From Promicromonospora sp. MEB111 (lineage in GTDB: Bacteria > Actinomycetota > Actinomycetes > Actinomycetales > Cellulomonadaceae): a stretch of 64,000 nt of DNA. Made by a program: the position numbers and the translations under genes. How positions within the stretch are numbered: the first letter of the stretch is position 1; the number at the start of each line of letters is the position of its first letter. Below are positions 51,001 through 58,168 of the stretch, in pieces. The DNA is taken from NCBI RefSeq assembly GCF_030209445.1, contig NZ_JARVSD010000002.1, positions 62,001 through 126,000 on the forward strand, given 5' to 3'. The notes below the pieces were generated by a model. That model did not search any database, was not told the DNA's origin, and saw only the letters and a list, made by a program, of their open reading frames with translations.

Positions 51001-51273
51001 GACGGGCGCATGGTGACCGACCTGGGCGCACCGCGGGAGATCGGCGCGGTGGTGGCCGAGTGGGCGCGCCGCCGGACGCCGTCCGCGGTCGTCTCGGTGA
51101 GCGACGACGGGCTCACGTTCACCGACGTCGGCACGCTGCGGGCCGGCCGGGCTGAGGCCACCCTCGACGTCGGCCGCACGGCCCGCTACGTGGCGATCAC
51201 GACGTCGTGGCGCCCGGGCGACCCCGGCCTGACGGCCGTGAAGGTGCTGCCCCCGGCAGCAGCAGAGAACTGA
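48028..51273 (+). CDS. Large secreted carbohydrate-active protein with discoidin domains
   Basis: A 1,081-residue exported protein; GGGAGGA precedes ATG 48028. The signal peptide is about 1-40 (RRAVAGLAVVGLALPIATLA ... AQA). Residues 45-430 form a helix-rich region with repeated Trp and acidic residues (LLRHTRWVETVWDESAGVYQ, WGRQLFWDSTFQSYF, EEVGVYTQALAPGLAWAPED, HNIHDTYIVENHESFGPHYQ), resembling the alpha/alpha-toroid of lyases and hydrolases. A strand-rich part follows. F5/8 type C (discoidin/CBM32-like) modules seem to lie at about 620-750 and 960-1075. The exact enzyme family was not recognised. It is transcribed toward a strong hairpin at 51279. Confidence 0.75.
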   Translation: MATHRIRSGAGAPFRRAVAGLAVVGLALPIATLAITPAQAAGPRTGPPAAAQAAYGAPDETAANYYTALLRHTRWVETVWDESAGVYQAKDMNFAVVLGNAVLLTHGEYDADLAGVPEGILREHTLATIEHYAATNRLVDPAGTWGRQLFWDSTFQSYFLAAGTLLWDELDAATQANLTTIATGQSRYTADLDFTDDPLSGSWTTEWPAGKYRGDTAQEEVGVYTQALAPGLAWAPEDPDAGRWAEQLADWGRNAAGQPTADRNNPAVVAGKPVSSNTMHNIHDTYIVENHESFGPHYQSDSWRSGARNAIHFLLRDEPLPEILTRQPNSAELWESIKLVMSDQGEPFMPMVRDREFLYGRDVIPMAFLAQVLRDPDAARAEVNLAAALEDYQAYAPVDRLTKFSGEPKYEPEARAEIAISYLLHVEAAESAEGPVEPTPQDVFFERLSGVRDFGAVPGLTVQQTPQSWAGAVSRKGFVKFPWVPGHDSWLFYASGSSTFLYPDSNATVAERHVTTYTQPRDGFEGTSSVFRIRDGYAGQATLPTGAAVYASSGAGPDDASLSVRNLAMGGYAGLDGSRTYTTAEGATTVAEPEPDPADANVARLDTLDLVPAGATEPAPVTARYVRMQGVQGHPQYGYSLYHLRAFSPAGDDVAAGRPATASSADTGRAASAVTDGSGTTRWAVSRADRTRPDSWVQVDLGAPTEVARVQLGWESAAGERYRVQASLDGVTWHDAASFDASEPLLSSAGAWLNVEGSAGFVVRGSGAPITVSRADATRHVVRLADGAAGPRLVEMVPGDAAATSAQAARPVPVADADGVRVSLVDGYLVAFNLTGADVTTTVTVPHGSSPRGTDGAVPVFAGEQTISADSSALKLTIPAGDAVVLAPRATVAGPRGRTAEGITVDVTDARTVTLTGRGPVTVRHAETGATRPAAATPRGTTVRFVDGTPFPVADLALSTFTYPASVLPEGMTSPSNAVDGDRGTAWVPGRDGRMVTDLGAPREIGAVVAEWARRRTPSAVVSVSDDGLTFTDVGTLRAGRAEATLDVGRTARYVAITTSWRPGDPGLTAVKVLPPAAAEN

Positions 51274-51278
51274 CCGGC

Positions 51279-51338
51279 GTTCAGCAGGCTCCTGGGTACC
51301 GTATGGCGGCGCACACGGTACCCGGGAGCCTGCTGAAC
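51279..51338. terminator. 24-base stem hairpin between convergent genes
   Basis: Arms 51279-51302 and 51315-51338 are complementary over 24 bases with one G-U pair, separated by a 12-base loop. It begins five bases after the secreted-protein stop and faces a minus-strand gene ending at 51369, so it is a likely two-way terminator. The stem is unusually long. Confidence 0.85.
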
Positions 51339-51368
51339 CCACCTCAGGAACCGAGGGCGGCGGGCCGC

Positions 51369-51560
51369 TCAGCCCGAGCGGCCCCTACGCACGGCACCGA
51401 CGATCAGCACGATCCCGACCACGGCGAGGATCGGCTCGACGACCGCCCACAGCGTCACGCCCGTCATCGGGCTGCCGGCGAGGTAGCCGAGCCCCTGCAC
51501 GGTGAACACGCAGCCGATGGCGACGAGCACCAGGCCGGCCACGATCAGGCCAGATCTCAT
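51369..51560 (-). CDS. Small two-helix membrane protein
   Basis: A 63-residue protein, GGAGG five bases before ATG 51560. Two helices are at about residues 4-26 (LIVAGLVLVAIGCVFTVQGL) and 38-56 (LWAVVEPILAVVGIVLIVGA) with a short Gly/Pro loop and a basic tail (RRGRSG). It resembles small actinobacterial inner-membrane proteins of unknown function. Confidence 0.7.
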   Translation of the reverse strand: MRSGLIVAGLVLVAIGCVFTVQGLGYLAGSPMTGVTLWAVVEPILAVVGIVLIVGAVRRGRSG

Positions 51561-51602
51561 CGTTGCCTCCGAGGACGGGGACCGGTCACCCCGACCGTAC
51601 CG

Positions 51603-51893
51603 TCAGTACTTGTGGGTGCCCAGGGTGGACGACGAGATCATCGCGTCGTCGGCGTAGCAGTAGCCCCAGCCCTCGCCCGGCTCGACGGAGCGCATGAGCA
51701 CGTGCCCCGACTCCTTGTAGTGGGCGGTCGCGTGCTTGGCCGGGGAGGAGTCGCAGCAGCCCACCTGCCCGCACACCAAACAGCTGCGCAGGTGCACCCA
51801 GGTGCCGCCGAGGGCGAGGCACTCGGGGCAGCCCTCCCTGTTCTCGGGTTCGAGGACCGCGACCTGGTCCAGATGCGTGCACTCGTCGGTCAT
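51603..51893 (-). CDS. UBP-type zinc-finger protein
   Basis: A 96-residue protein; GAGGA precedes ATG 51893 by eight bases, preferred over an in-frame start at 51944. The Cys/His pattern C-x-H (ECTHLDQ), C-x2-C (GCPEC), C-x2-C (SCLVCGQVGCCDS), H (KHATAHYKESGH) and the end GWGYCYADDA match the ubiquitin-specific-protease-type zinc finger. In bacteria without ubiquitin its ligand is unknown. It lies between a small membrane protein gene and the LacI regulator on the same strand. Confidence 0.82.
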   Translation of the reverse strand: MTDECTHLDQVAVLEPENREGCPECLALGGTWVHLRSCLVCGQVGCCDSSPAKHATAHYKESGHVLMRSVEPGEGWGYCYADDAMISSSTLGTHKY

Positions 51894-51965
51894 CGTTCGA
51901 TCCTCACGTCGCTCCGGCAGGTCTCCCGCCGCGGCCGGTACCACCCGCGGCGGATGGCACAGAGT

Positions 51966-52991
51966 CTAGGCCGGGAACGACGCCGCGGGCGGGCCGCCGG
52001 TGGTGCTCTCCCGCGCCGTGATCCGGTGGGGCACCACCACGTGCTCGGTCGGCGCGTCCGGCTCGGCGATGCGCCGCATCACCAGGCGCACCGCCTCGGC
52101 CGCGAGCCGGGGCAGGTCAGGCGTCACGGTGGTCAGCGACGGCACGGAGAACTGGCCGTCCTCGATGCCGTCGAAGCCGGCCACGGCCACGTCGTCGGGC
52201 ACCCGCAGACCGCCGTCGTGCAGGGCGCGCAGCGCGCCCAGGGCCATCAGGTCGTTGAAGCAGAACACGGCGTCGAAGTCGACGCCGCGGGAGAGCAGCC
52301 GCGCCACGGCGTCGGCGCCGCTGGCCCGGTGGTAGTCGGTGCACTCGACCACGAGGTCCGGGTCCACGGCCACGCCCGCCTCGGCGAGCGCCGCCAGGTA
52401 GCCCTCGCCGCGCAGCCGCCCGGTCCCGTCGCCGCTCTGCAGACCGATCCCCGCGATCCGACGCCGGCCCAGGTCCAGGAGGTGCCGCGTGACGTCCCGG
52501 GCCGCAGCCACGTTGTCCACGCCCACGTGGTCCACGCCCGCCGGCTCGCCGTACTCCCCCAGCAGCACGAGCGGCGTGCCGTCCCGCCGCTCGACGACCT
52601 CCGCGGCCGGGGTGACGAGCGGGCTGAAGAAGACGCCGTCGACCAGGTGGCTGGGCAGGCCGTCGAGCACCGCGCGCTCCCCCGCCAGGTCGCCCGACGT
52701 CTCCTCGATGAGCACCGACTGGCCCACCGCCCGCGCCGCCGCCGCGAGCTCGGAGGCCAGGCCCGCGAAGTAGGGCGACGTGAGCTCCGGCAGCGCGATC
52801 GCCAGGAACCCGGCCCGCCCGTGGCGCAGGCTGCGGGCCGACGTGTTGGGGCGGTACCGCAGCTCCGCGATGGCGGTCTGGACCCGCTCCCGGGTCTCCG
52901 GCCGCACGTTCGGGTGCCCGTTGATCACGTTCGACACCGTCTTGAACGAGACCCCGGCGCGTTCCGCCACGTCGCGCAACGTCACCCTCAC
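51966..52991 (-). CDS. LacI-family regulator of the GH43/discoidin locus
   Basis: A 341-residue regulator starting at GTG 52991 (AGGGG six bases upstream). The helix-turn-helix reads TLRDVAERAGVSFKTVSNVI and NGHPNVRPETRERV; the sensor domain (about 60-341) includes VVFCFNDLMALGALRALHDG and VAVAGFDGIEDGQFSVPSLTTVTP in typical order. Neighbouring genes suggest it represses the discoidin and GH43 genes, and operator-like sequences precede both. A CGGAGC-AGC-GCTCCG inverted repeat lies upstream at 53046-53060. A longer in-frame start at 53075 would precede it with a non-conserved extension. Confidence 0.88.
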   Translation of the reverse strand: MRVTLRDVAERAGVSFKTVSNVINGHPNVRPETRERVQTAIAELRYRPNTSARSLRHGRAGFLAIALPELTSPYFAGLASELAAAARAVGQSVLIEETSGDLAGERAVLDGLPSHLVDGVFFSPLVTPAAEVVERRDGTPLVLLGEYGEPAGVDHVGVDNVAAARDVTRHLLDLGRRRIAGIGLQSGDGTGRLRGEGYLAALAEAGVAVDPDLVVECTDYHRASGADAVARLLSRGVDFDAVFCFNDLMALGALRALHDGGLRVPDDVAVAGFDGIEDGQFSVPSLTTVTPDLPRLAAEAVRLVMRRIAEPDAPTEHVVVPHRITARESTTGGPPAASFPA

Positions 52992-53194
52992 TGATAGCCC
53001 CTGACCTGGCCGCGAACTCGATCCGCCCGCGCCCTGCGGGCCCGGCGGAGCAGCGCTCCGTGCGGGTCGGGACACTGCTCCGACAAGGCTAGACCACTGT
53101 CAGGATCCGCCGGGCGGACGACCGGTCGGGGTTAGCCTCTCACCGGCGTGCCCGATCGGGCCGCGCCGGCGTGGCAGTCGCGAGAGGAAGAGCA

Positions 53195-53701
53195 GTGGAA
53201 CGAACCCGGGTCCGTGAGACGACCGACCAGGACGAGGCGGTCGTGCTCCGGCTCATGACCGAGTACATGACGTGGGCACTCGCGACCTTCGAGGAGACCT
53301 ACGGGTTCGCGATGGGTCTGGACGCGCGGCACACCAGCGCCGACCTGGACACGTTCCGCCGGCCCACCGGGCTGATGGCGCTCGCCGACGTCGACGGTTC
53401 ACCCGCCGGCGTCGCCGCGCTGCGCGCTCAGGACGACGGCGTGGTCGAGATCAAGCGGATGTTCGTGCGCCCCGAGCACCGCGGGGAGCACCTGGGCTCG
53501 GCGATGCTGGACTGGCTGCTGGAGCGCTCCCGGGCGGACTTCGGCGCGCGGACCGTGCGGCTGGACAGCAACCGCTTCATGACCGGGGCGCACCGGCTCT
53601 ACGAGTCGCGCGGGTTCGTCGAGCGCACGCCCTACCCGGGCTCCGAGATCCCGGGCGAGCTCCAGCACCTGTGGCGGTTCTACGAGCTGTCGCTGGACTG
53701 A
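53195..53701 (+). CDS. GNAT acetyltransferase
   Basis: A 168-residue acetyltransferase. GGAAG precedes GTG 53195 by four bases, favoured over GTG 53171. VVEIKRMFVRPEHRGEHLGSAMLDWLL contains the acetyl-CoA-binding R-G-x-x-L-G motif, and NRFMTGAHRLYESRGFVER the conserved C-terminal Y-x-x-x-G-F. The acceptor is unknown. It lies between the LacI and GH43 genes but shows no functional link to them. Confidence 0.85.
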   Translation: MERTRVRETTDQDEAVVLRLMTEYMTWALATFEETYGFAMGLDARHTSADLDTFRRPTGLMALADVDGSPAGVAALRAQDDGVVEIKRMFVRPEHRGEHLGSAMLDWLLERSRADFGARTVRLDSNRFMTGAHRLYESRGFVERTPYPGSEIPGELQHLWRFYELSLD

Positions 53702-53721
53702 TCAGCCCCTTGCCGACCGCA

Positions 53722-53761
53722 GGTTATCCGTTGTAACTTCGCGCGTGGTTATCCGTTGTAA
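53722..53761 (+). repeat. Two direct copies of a 15-base operator-like sequence
   Basis: GGTTATCCGTTGTAA occurs at 53722-53736 and again at 53747-53761, 25 bases from start to start. Each has GTTA at one end and TAA(C) at the other with a central CG, the shape of a LacI-family site, and the second copy lies 61 bases before the GH43 start codon. Confidence 0.65.
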
Positions 53762-53821
53762 AGGAGCGACGGCCACGTCATCGAGGACGTGGCGCGCGGC
53801 CGCCCGAAGGGACGATCACCC

Positions 53822-56128
53822 ATGGAGATACGGTTCGTAGCCGCCCTCGCCACGCTCGCGCTGGTCGTCAGCGCCGTGGCCCTGCCCGGTACCGGAGGTG
53901 CGGCGGCGGCCCCCGCGGAAGCCGCGCCACCGCCGTCGGGCACCACCTATACCAACCCCGTGACCGACCCGTTCTCGGACACCTACGCCGACCCGGCGGT
54001 GATCCGCGGCAAGGACGGCTGGTGGTACCTGTACGCGACCAGCGACCCGCTGGTGTCGGGCGGCCCGTTCGGCAACATGCACGTGGCGAAGTCGCGCGAC
54101 CTGGCCACGTGGGAGTACGTCGGCACCGTCTTCGACGGCGAGAACCGGCCCGCGTGGGCCGCGGAGGCGTCCTACTTCTGGGCGCCGGACATCCGGTACG
54201 TGGACGGCCGGTACGTCATGTACTACACCGTCACGGACACGGCGGCGAACCCCGACGCGTGGGACTACACGATCGGCGTCGCGACGGCGCCCACCCCGAC
54301 GGGGCCGTGGACGGACTCGGGCGGGCCGGTCCTGGACCCGCGTCCCGCACCGGGCGGCGGGTACCTCAACACGATCGACCCGGCCCTGTTCGCCGACGAC
54401 GACGGCTCCCGCTACCTCTACTTCGGCGGCTTCAACGGCGGCATCTGGGTCACGGAGCTGGACGAGACCGGCACCCGCGCCGTGGGTGAGCCCACGCGCG
54501 TGACCGTGGCGGACCGCTACGAGGGCGCGTTCGTGGTCAAGCGGGACGGCTGGTACTACCTCATGGGGTCGTCGGCCAACTGCTGCTCCGGCCCCGTGAC
54601 CGGGTACAGCGTCTACACCGGCCGGTCGCGCTCGCCGCTGGGCCCGTTCACCGACCACGAGGGTGTGGGCATGAACGAGTCGCGCGTGGGCGGCACCCTC
54701 GTCGTGGCGCAGAACGGCAACCGGTGGATCGGCGTGGGGCACCACGCGGTGTTCTCCGACGTGTCCGGGCAGGACTGGATGCTCTACCACGGCATCGACC
54801 GCGACAACGCGTGGCTGAACCAGCCCGGCGGCGTGAACCGCCGGCCCACGCTGCTCGACCGGCTCGACTGGATCGACGGCTGGCCCGTGGTCAACGCCGG
54901 GGCGGGCCCGAGCGAGGGCGCGCAGACCGCGCCGGTGGCCGCGAGCGAGCTGGGCATCGTCAGCGCCGACCCCGCTTCGGGGCACGCGCTGCGGCGCGTC
55001 ACGGGCACGCTGGCCCGGGGTTCGGACGGCGCCGGCGACGCGGGGTCGATCGCGCGCCTGGTCCCGGACCGGCGGCACGCCGCCGTCGTGCGGACGGCGC
55101 CCGCGCCGCGGGACGTGCGGGTCGAGACGGACGTGCGGCTGCCCGACGCCGACGGGTCGTTCACGGTCACGGTCGGCGGGCCCGGCTCGGCCGGGGTGTC
55201 GGTGCGGCTGGACACGCAGGAGCGCGAGCTCGTCGTCGGACAGGGACGGCAGAAGGTGCGGACGGCGCTGCCGGCGAACGCGGACCTGACCTCCTGGCAC
55301 GTGCTGAGCGTCGAGGTGCGCGACGGCGTGGCCGCGGCCCGGCTGTCGTCGAGCGGCCTGGGTGACGTGGACGCCGAGGCGCGGCTCGAGCCGCGGACGC
55401 CGCTGCCCCGCAAGGCGCCGGTGCGCCTCGTGGCCGACGGCGCCGAGGCGCAGCTCGACAACCTGACCGTCGTGGCGGCGCACGAGCCGGTGACCGAGCG
55501 CGTCGCCGAGCCGCAGGCGGGTGCGGTCACGTTCGCCGAGGAGTTCGACGGCGCCCTGGACGCGGGCTGGCGCTGGCAGCACTCCCCCGCCGCCGTCAGC
55601 ATCACGGACGGCGCCCTGACCTGGCCGCTGACCGGCCACGACCTGGTGGGCACGCGGAACGACGCGCCGGTGCTGCTGCGCGACGCTCCCGAGGGCGACT
55701 ACGTACTGGAGGCCACCGTGCGCCTGCCGCTGGGCGAGGACACGGTGCGCAACTTCCAGCAGGCGGGCCTCATGGTGCACGCGGGCGACGACGACTTCCT
55801 GCGGCTCGGCTCGGTGGCGATCGGCCGGACCCGCCAGGTCGAGTTCGGCAAGGAGCTCACGGCCGACGGCACCGTCCGGTTCGGCGGCTTCGTCTCCGGT
55901 CCGGTGGCCGACACCATGCACCTGCGGCTGTTCCACACCACTGACCCGACCACGGGCGAGCACCGCTACCGCTCCGCCACGTCGCGCGACGGTGACCACT
56001 GGCGCTTCGGGGCCACGTGGACGCTCCCGGCCGACACGGACCCGGCGATCGGGATCTACGCGGGCGGCGGGGCGGCGCCGGCGGTCAGCGCGGTGTTCGA
56101 GGAGGTGCTGGTCCGCGACCTGGGCTAG
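53822..56128 (+). CDS. Secreted GH43 glycosidase with C-terminal module
   Basis: A 768-residue exported enzyme of glycoside hydrolase family 43. A signal peptide covers about 1-33 (FVAALATLALVVSAVALPG). The five-bladed propeller (about 40-350) includes TDPFSDTYADPAVIRGKDGWW with the candidate base Asp, FWAPDIRYVDGRYVMYYTV, DPALFADDDGSRYLYFGGF and EGAFVVKRDGWYYLMGSSA, where a Glu acid is expected. GH43 enzymes act on arabinans, xylans and related side chains. Residues about 430-768 hold strand-rich lectin-like regions, including GDYVLEATVRLPLGE and NFQQAGLMVHAGDDDFLRL, similar to the C-terminal sandwich of beta-xylosidases. Two repeats (53722-53761) precede it. Confidence 0.9.
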   Translation: MEIRFVAALATLALVVSAVALPGTGGAAAAPAEAAPPPSGTTYTNPVTDPFSDTYADPAVIRGKDGWWYLYATSDPLVSGGPFGNMHVAKSRDLATWEYVGTVFDGENRPAWAAEASYFWAPDIRYVDGRYVMYYTVTDTAANPDAWDYTIGVATAPTPTGPWTDSGGPVLDPRPAPGGGYLNTIDPALFADDDGSRYLYFGGFNGGIWVTELDETGTRAVGEPTRVTVADRYEGAFVVKRDGWYYLMGSSANCCSGPVTGYSVYTGRSRSPLGPFTDHEGVGMNESRVGGTLVVAQNGNRWIGVGHHAVFSDVSGQDWMLYHGIDRDNAWLNQPGGVNRRPTLLDRLDWIDGWPVVNAGAGPSEGAQTAPVAASELGIVSADPASGHALRRVTGTLARGSDGAGDAGSIARLVPDRRHAAVVRTAPAPRDVRVETDVRLPDADGSFTVTVGGPGSAGVSVRLDTQERELVVGQGRQKVRTALPANADLTSWHVLSVEVRDGVAAARLSSSGLGDVDAEARLEPRTPLPRKAPVRLVADGAEAQLDNLTVVAAHEPVTERVAEPQAGAVTFAEEFDGALDAGWRWQHSPAAVSITDGALTWPLTGHDLVGTRNDAPVLLRDAPEGDYVLEATVRLPLGEDTVRNFQQAGLMVHAGDDDFLRLGSVAIGRTRQVEFGKELTADGTVRFGGFVSGPVADTMHLRLFHTTDPTTGEHRYRSATSRDGDHWRFGATWTLPADTDPAIGIYAGGGAAPAVSAVFEEVLVRDLG

Positions 56129-56133
56129 ACCCG

Positions 56134-56154
56134 GGGGCGCCCCTCTGGCGCCCC
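56134..56154 (+). terminator. Hairpin after the GH43 gene
   Basis: GGGGCGCC (56134-56141) and GGCGCCCC (56147-56154) form an eight-base stem around CCTCT, just after the GH43 stop codon. It directly precedes the longer hairpin. Confidence 0.55.
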
Positions 56155-56158
56155 TCCC

Positions 56159-56220
56159 CTTCGAGGCCTAAGTTTCTTCGCTTTGAGCGGCCTCAAAGCG
56201 AAGAAACTTAGGCCTCGAAG
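56159..56220. terminator. Perfect 29-base stem hairpin between convergent genes
   Basis: Arms 56159-56187 and 56192-56220 are perfect complements over 29 bases with a CGGC loop. The stem contains AT-rich parts (AAGTTTCTTCG, CTTTGAG), unlike the surroundings. It lies between the GH43 and XRE genes and probably terminates both; the length and AT content are unusual. Confidence 0.75.
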
Positions 56221-56238
56221 AAGGTTGACCCCGTCTGC

Positions 56239-57099
56239 CTACCGCTCCGCCGGCGTGGCCGTCAGGGACCAGCTCGCCAGGAGGCTCAGCGCCCGCTGGG
56301 ACGGCGAGCCCGGCTCGGCCGAGTAGACGTACAGCGTGGTGTCGGGGTCGCCGGGCAGGGCGAGGGTCTCGTACTCGACGGTGAGGTCGCCGACCACGGG
56401 GTGTCGCAGCCGCTTGGACCCGTAGGTGCGCTGGTAGACGCGGTGCTCCGTCCACCAGACGGCGAACTCGTCGCTGGCCTCGCGCAGCTCCGCGATCAGC
56501 GCGGCCGTGGCCCGGTCTGCGGGGTCGTTCCCCGCCTCCAGCCGCAGGTTCTCGACGGCGGCACGGGCCTGCTCCTCCCAGTCGACGAACAGCGACCGCG
56601 CGCCGTCGTCGAGGAACATCCAGCGCGCATAGTTGCGCCGCGGCGCCGGGAACCGCTCGAAGTCGGTGAACAGGGCCCGGCCCATGCGGTTCTGGGCGAG
56701 CACGTGGGCGCGGCGGCCCAGAACGAGCACGGGCGCGTCGCCGAGCGCGTCGAGCAGCTGGTACAGCCCGGGGCGGACCCGCTGGACGGGACGGGTGCGC
56801 GGCTGGACCGACCCCGAGCCGAGCCCGATGAGGTCGGCCAGGTGGGCACGGCCGGCCTGGTCCAGCCCGAGCGCGCGCCCGATGGCGTCCACGACCGACG
56901 GCGACGGCACGATGCGCCGGCCCTGCTCCAGGCGGGCGTAGTAGTCGGTCGAGACGCCGGCCAGGAACGCGACCTCCTCGCGGCGCAGGCCGGGCACGCG
57001 GCGCACCCGGCCGTCGGCGGGCAGGCCGGCGCGCGACGCGTCGCCCTGGCTCCGTGCGCGACGCAGGAAGTCCGCCAGCTCCGTGTTCTTCTCGGCCAT
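56239..57099 (-). CDS. XRE/MmyB-type transcriptional regulator
   Basis: A 286-residue regulator starting at ATG 57099 (a longer start at 57135 is possible). The helix-turn-helix reads VPGLRREEVAFLAGVSTDYYA and RLEQGRRIVPSPSVV, and the C-terminal MmyB domain includes GDAPVLVLGRRAHVLAQN, FLDDGARSLFVDWEEQARA and YGSKRLRHPVVGDLTVEYE. It is divergent from the SDR gene at 57278, as in many XRE/MmyB-SDR pairs, and probably represses it. The 178-base intergenic region carries both promoters, which I could not define. Confidence 0.88.
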   Translation of the reverse strand: MAEKNTELADFLRRARSQGDASRAGLPADGRVRRVPGLRREEVAFLAGVSTDYYARLEQGRRIVPSPSVVDAIGRALGLDQAGRAHLADLIGLGSGSVQPRTRPVQRVRPGLYQLLDALGDAPVLVLGRRAHVLAQNRMGRALFTDFERFPAPRRNYARWMFLDDGARSLFVDWEEQARAAVENLRLEAGNDPADRATAALIAELREASDEFAVWWTEHRVYQRTYGSKRLRHPVVGDLTVEYETLALPGDPDTTLYVYSAEPGSPSQRALSLLASWSLTATPAER

Positions 57100-57277
57100 G
57101 CCTCCATTCTGGGCAGGCCGCCTCGCGCGGCGCACCCGTCAGGGTGGACCTCCGCGTCCTAGTCAGCCGCGACCCAGGACGCAGGGGGCCGGACATGGCG
57201 CCCTGCGGCGCGGTTCCGGGCGGAAGTCTTGACGTGTCGGCACGCCCCGCCGACCTGACCCTCCCGAGGAGACCACC

Positions 57278-58144
57278 ATGTCCTACCCCACCGACCGCCC
57301 CGCGACCTGGTTCGTCACCGGCGCCTCTCGCGGGCTCGGCCTCGAGCTCGTCCGGCAGCTCCTGGAGCGCGGCGAGAACGTCGCCGCCACCACCCGGTCC
57401 ACCGAGCGCCTGACGAGCGCGCTCGACGACGTCGACACCTCCCGGCTGCTCGCCCTGCCCGTCGACCTGGCCGACCAGGAACAGGTGAACCGGGCCGTCG
57501 CCGCCACGACGGAGCGCTTCGGCACCCTCGACGTCGTCGTGAACAACGCCGGGTACGGCTACCTGGCCGCCGTCGAGGAGGTCTCGGACGCCGACGCCCG
57601 TGCGATGTTCGACGTCCAGGTCTTCGGCGTCTGGAACGTGCTGCGCGCGGTGCTGCCGGGCTTCCGTGCCCACCGCGGCGGGCACGTGATCAACGTGTCC
57701 TCGATCCTCGGCCTGCTCTCGTTCCCCGGCTGGAGCCTGTACGCGGCGGGCAAGTTCGCGCTGGAGGCGATCACGGAGTCCCTGGCCGCCGAGGTGGCGG
57801 ACCACGGGATCCGCGTGAACCTCGTCGAGCCCGGCTACATGCGCACCGACTTCCTGCGGCCCGTGTCGCTCGGCCTGCCGTCGGACACGAACGAGGCCTA
57901 CCCCGCCGTCCGCGAGATGGTCGAGCAGCACCTCGGGATGCCGGGCACCCAGCTCGGCGACCCCGCCAAGGCGGCCGCGGCGATCATCACCGTCGCGACC
58001 TCCGGCGAGGCGCCCCTGCACCAGCTCCTCGGCTCGGACTCGCTGGGGTTGGCTGCGGGACGCCTGCAGAGCCTGTCCGACGACGTCGAGGCGTCCCGCC
58101 CGCTGGCGACCACCACGGACATCGCTGAGACGCCGGCGGCCTGA
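57278..58144 (+). CDS. SDR oxidoreductase
   Basis: A 288-residue classical short-chain dehydrogenase. ATWFVTGASRGLGLELVRQL carries TGASRGLG, VNNAGYGY the NAG motif, INVSSILGLLSF the catalytic serine region and YAAGKFALEAITESL the Y-x3-K pair. NPGY-like VEPGYMRTDFLRP follows. AGGAG precedes ATG 57278 by six bases. It is divergent from an XRE/MmyB regulator that likely controls it. Substrate is unknown. Confidence 0.92.
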   Translation: MSYPTDRPATWFVTGASRGLGLELVRQLLERGENVAATTRSTERLTSALDDVDTSRLLALPVDLADQEQVNRAVAATTERFGTLDVVVNNAGYGYLAAVEEVSDADARAMFDVQVFGVWNVLRAVLPGFRAHRGGHVINVSSILGLLSFPGWSLYAAGKFALEAITESLAAEVADHGIRVNLVEPGYMRTDFLRPVSLGLPSDTNEAYPAVREMVEQHLGMPGTQLGDPAKAAAAIITVATSGEAPLHQLLGSDSLGLAAGRLQSLSDDVEASRPLATTTDIAETPAA

Positions 58145-58154
58145 GGCTTCTCGC

Positions 58155-58168
58155 GCCGGGCGCCCGGC
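58155..58168. terminator. GC-rich palindrome between convergent genes
   Basis: GCCGGGCGCCCGGC is a perfect 14-base palindrome, 11 bases after the SDR stop and directly before the end of the convergent epimerase gene. It could act as a two-way terminator, but without a true loop. Confidence 0.4.

Noticed and set aside
53816-55999. A 727-residue minus-strand open frame opposite the GH43 gene
   Set aside because: It is a long GC-rich shadow with Arg/Val/His-rich composition; the plus-strand frame has the GH43 motifs.
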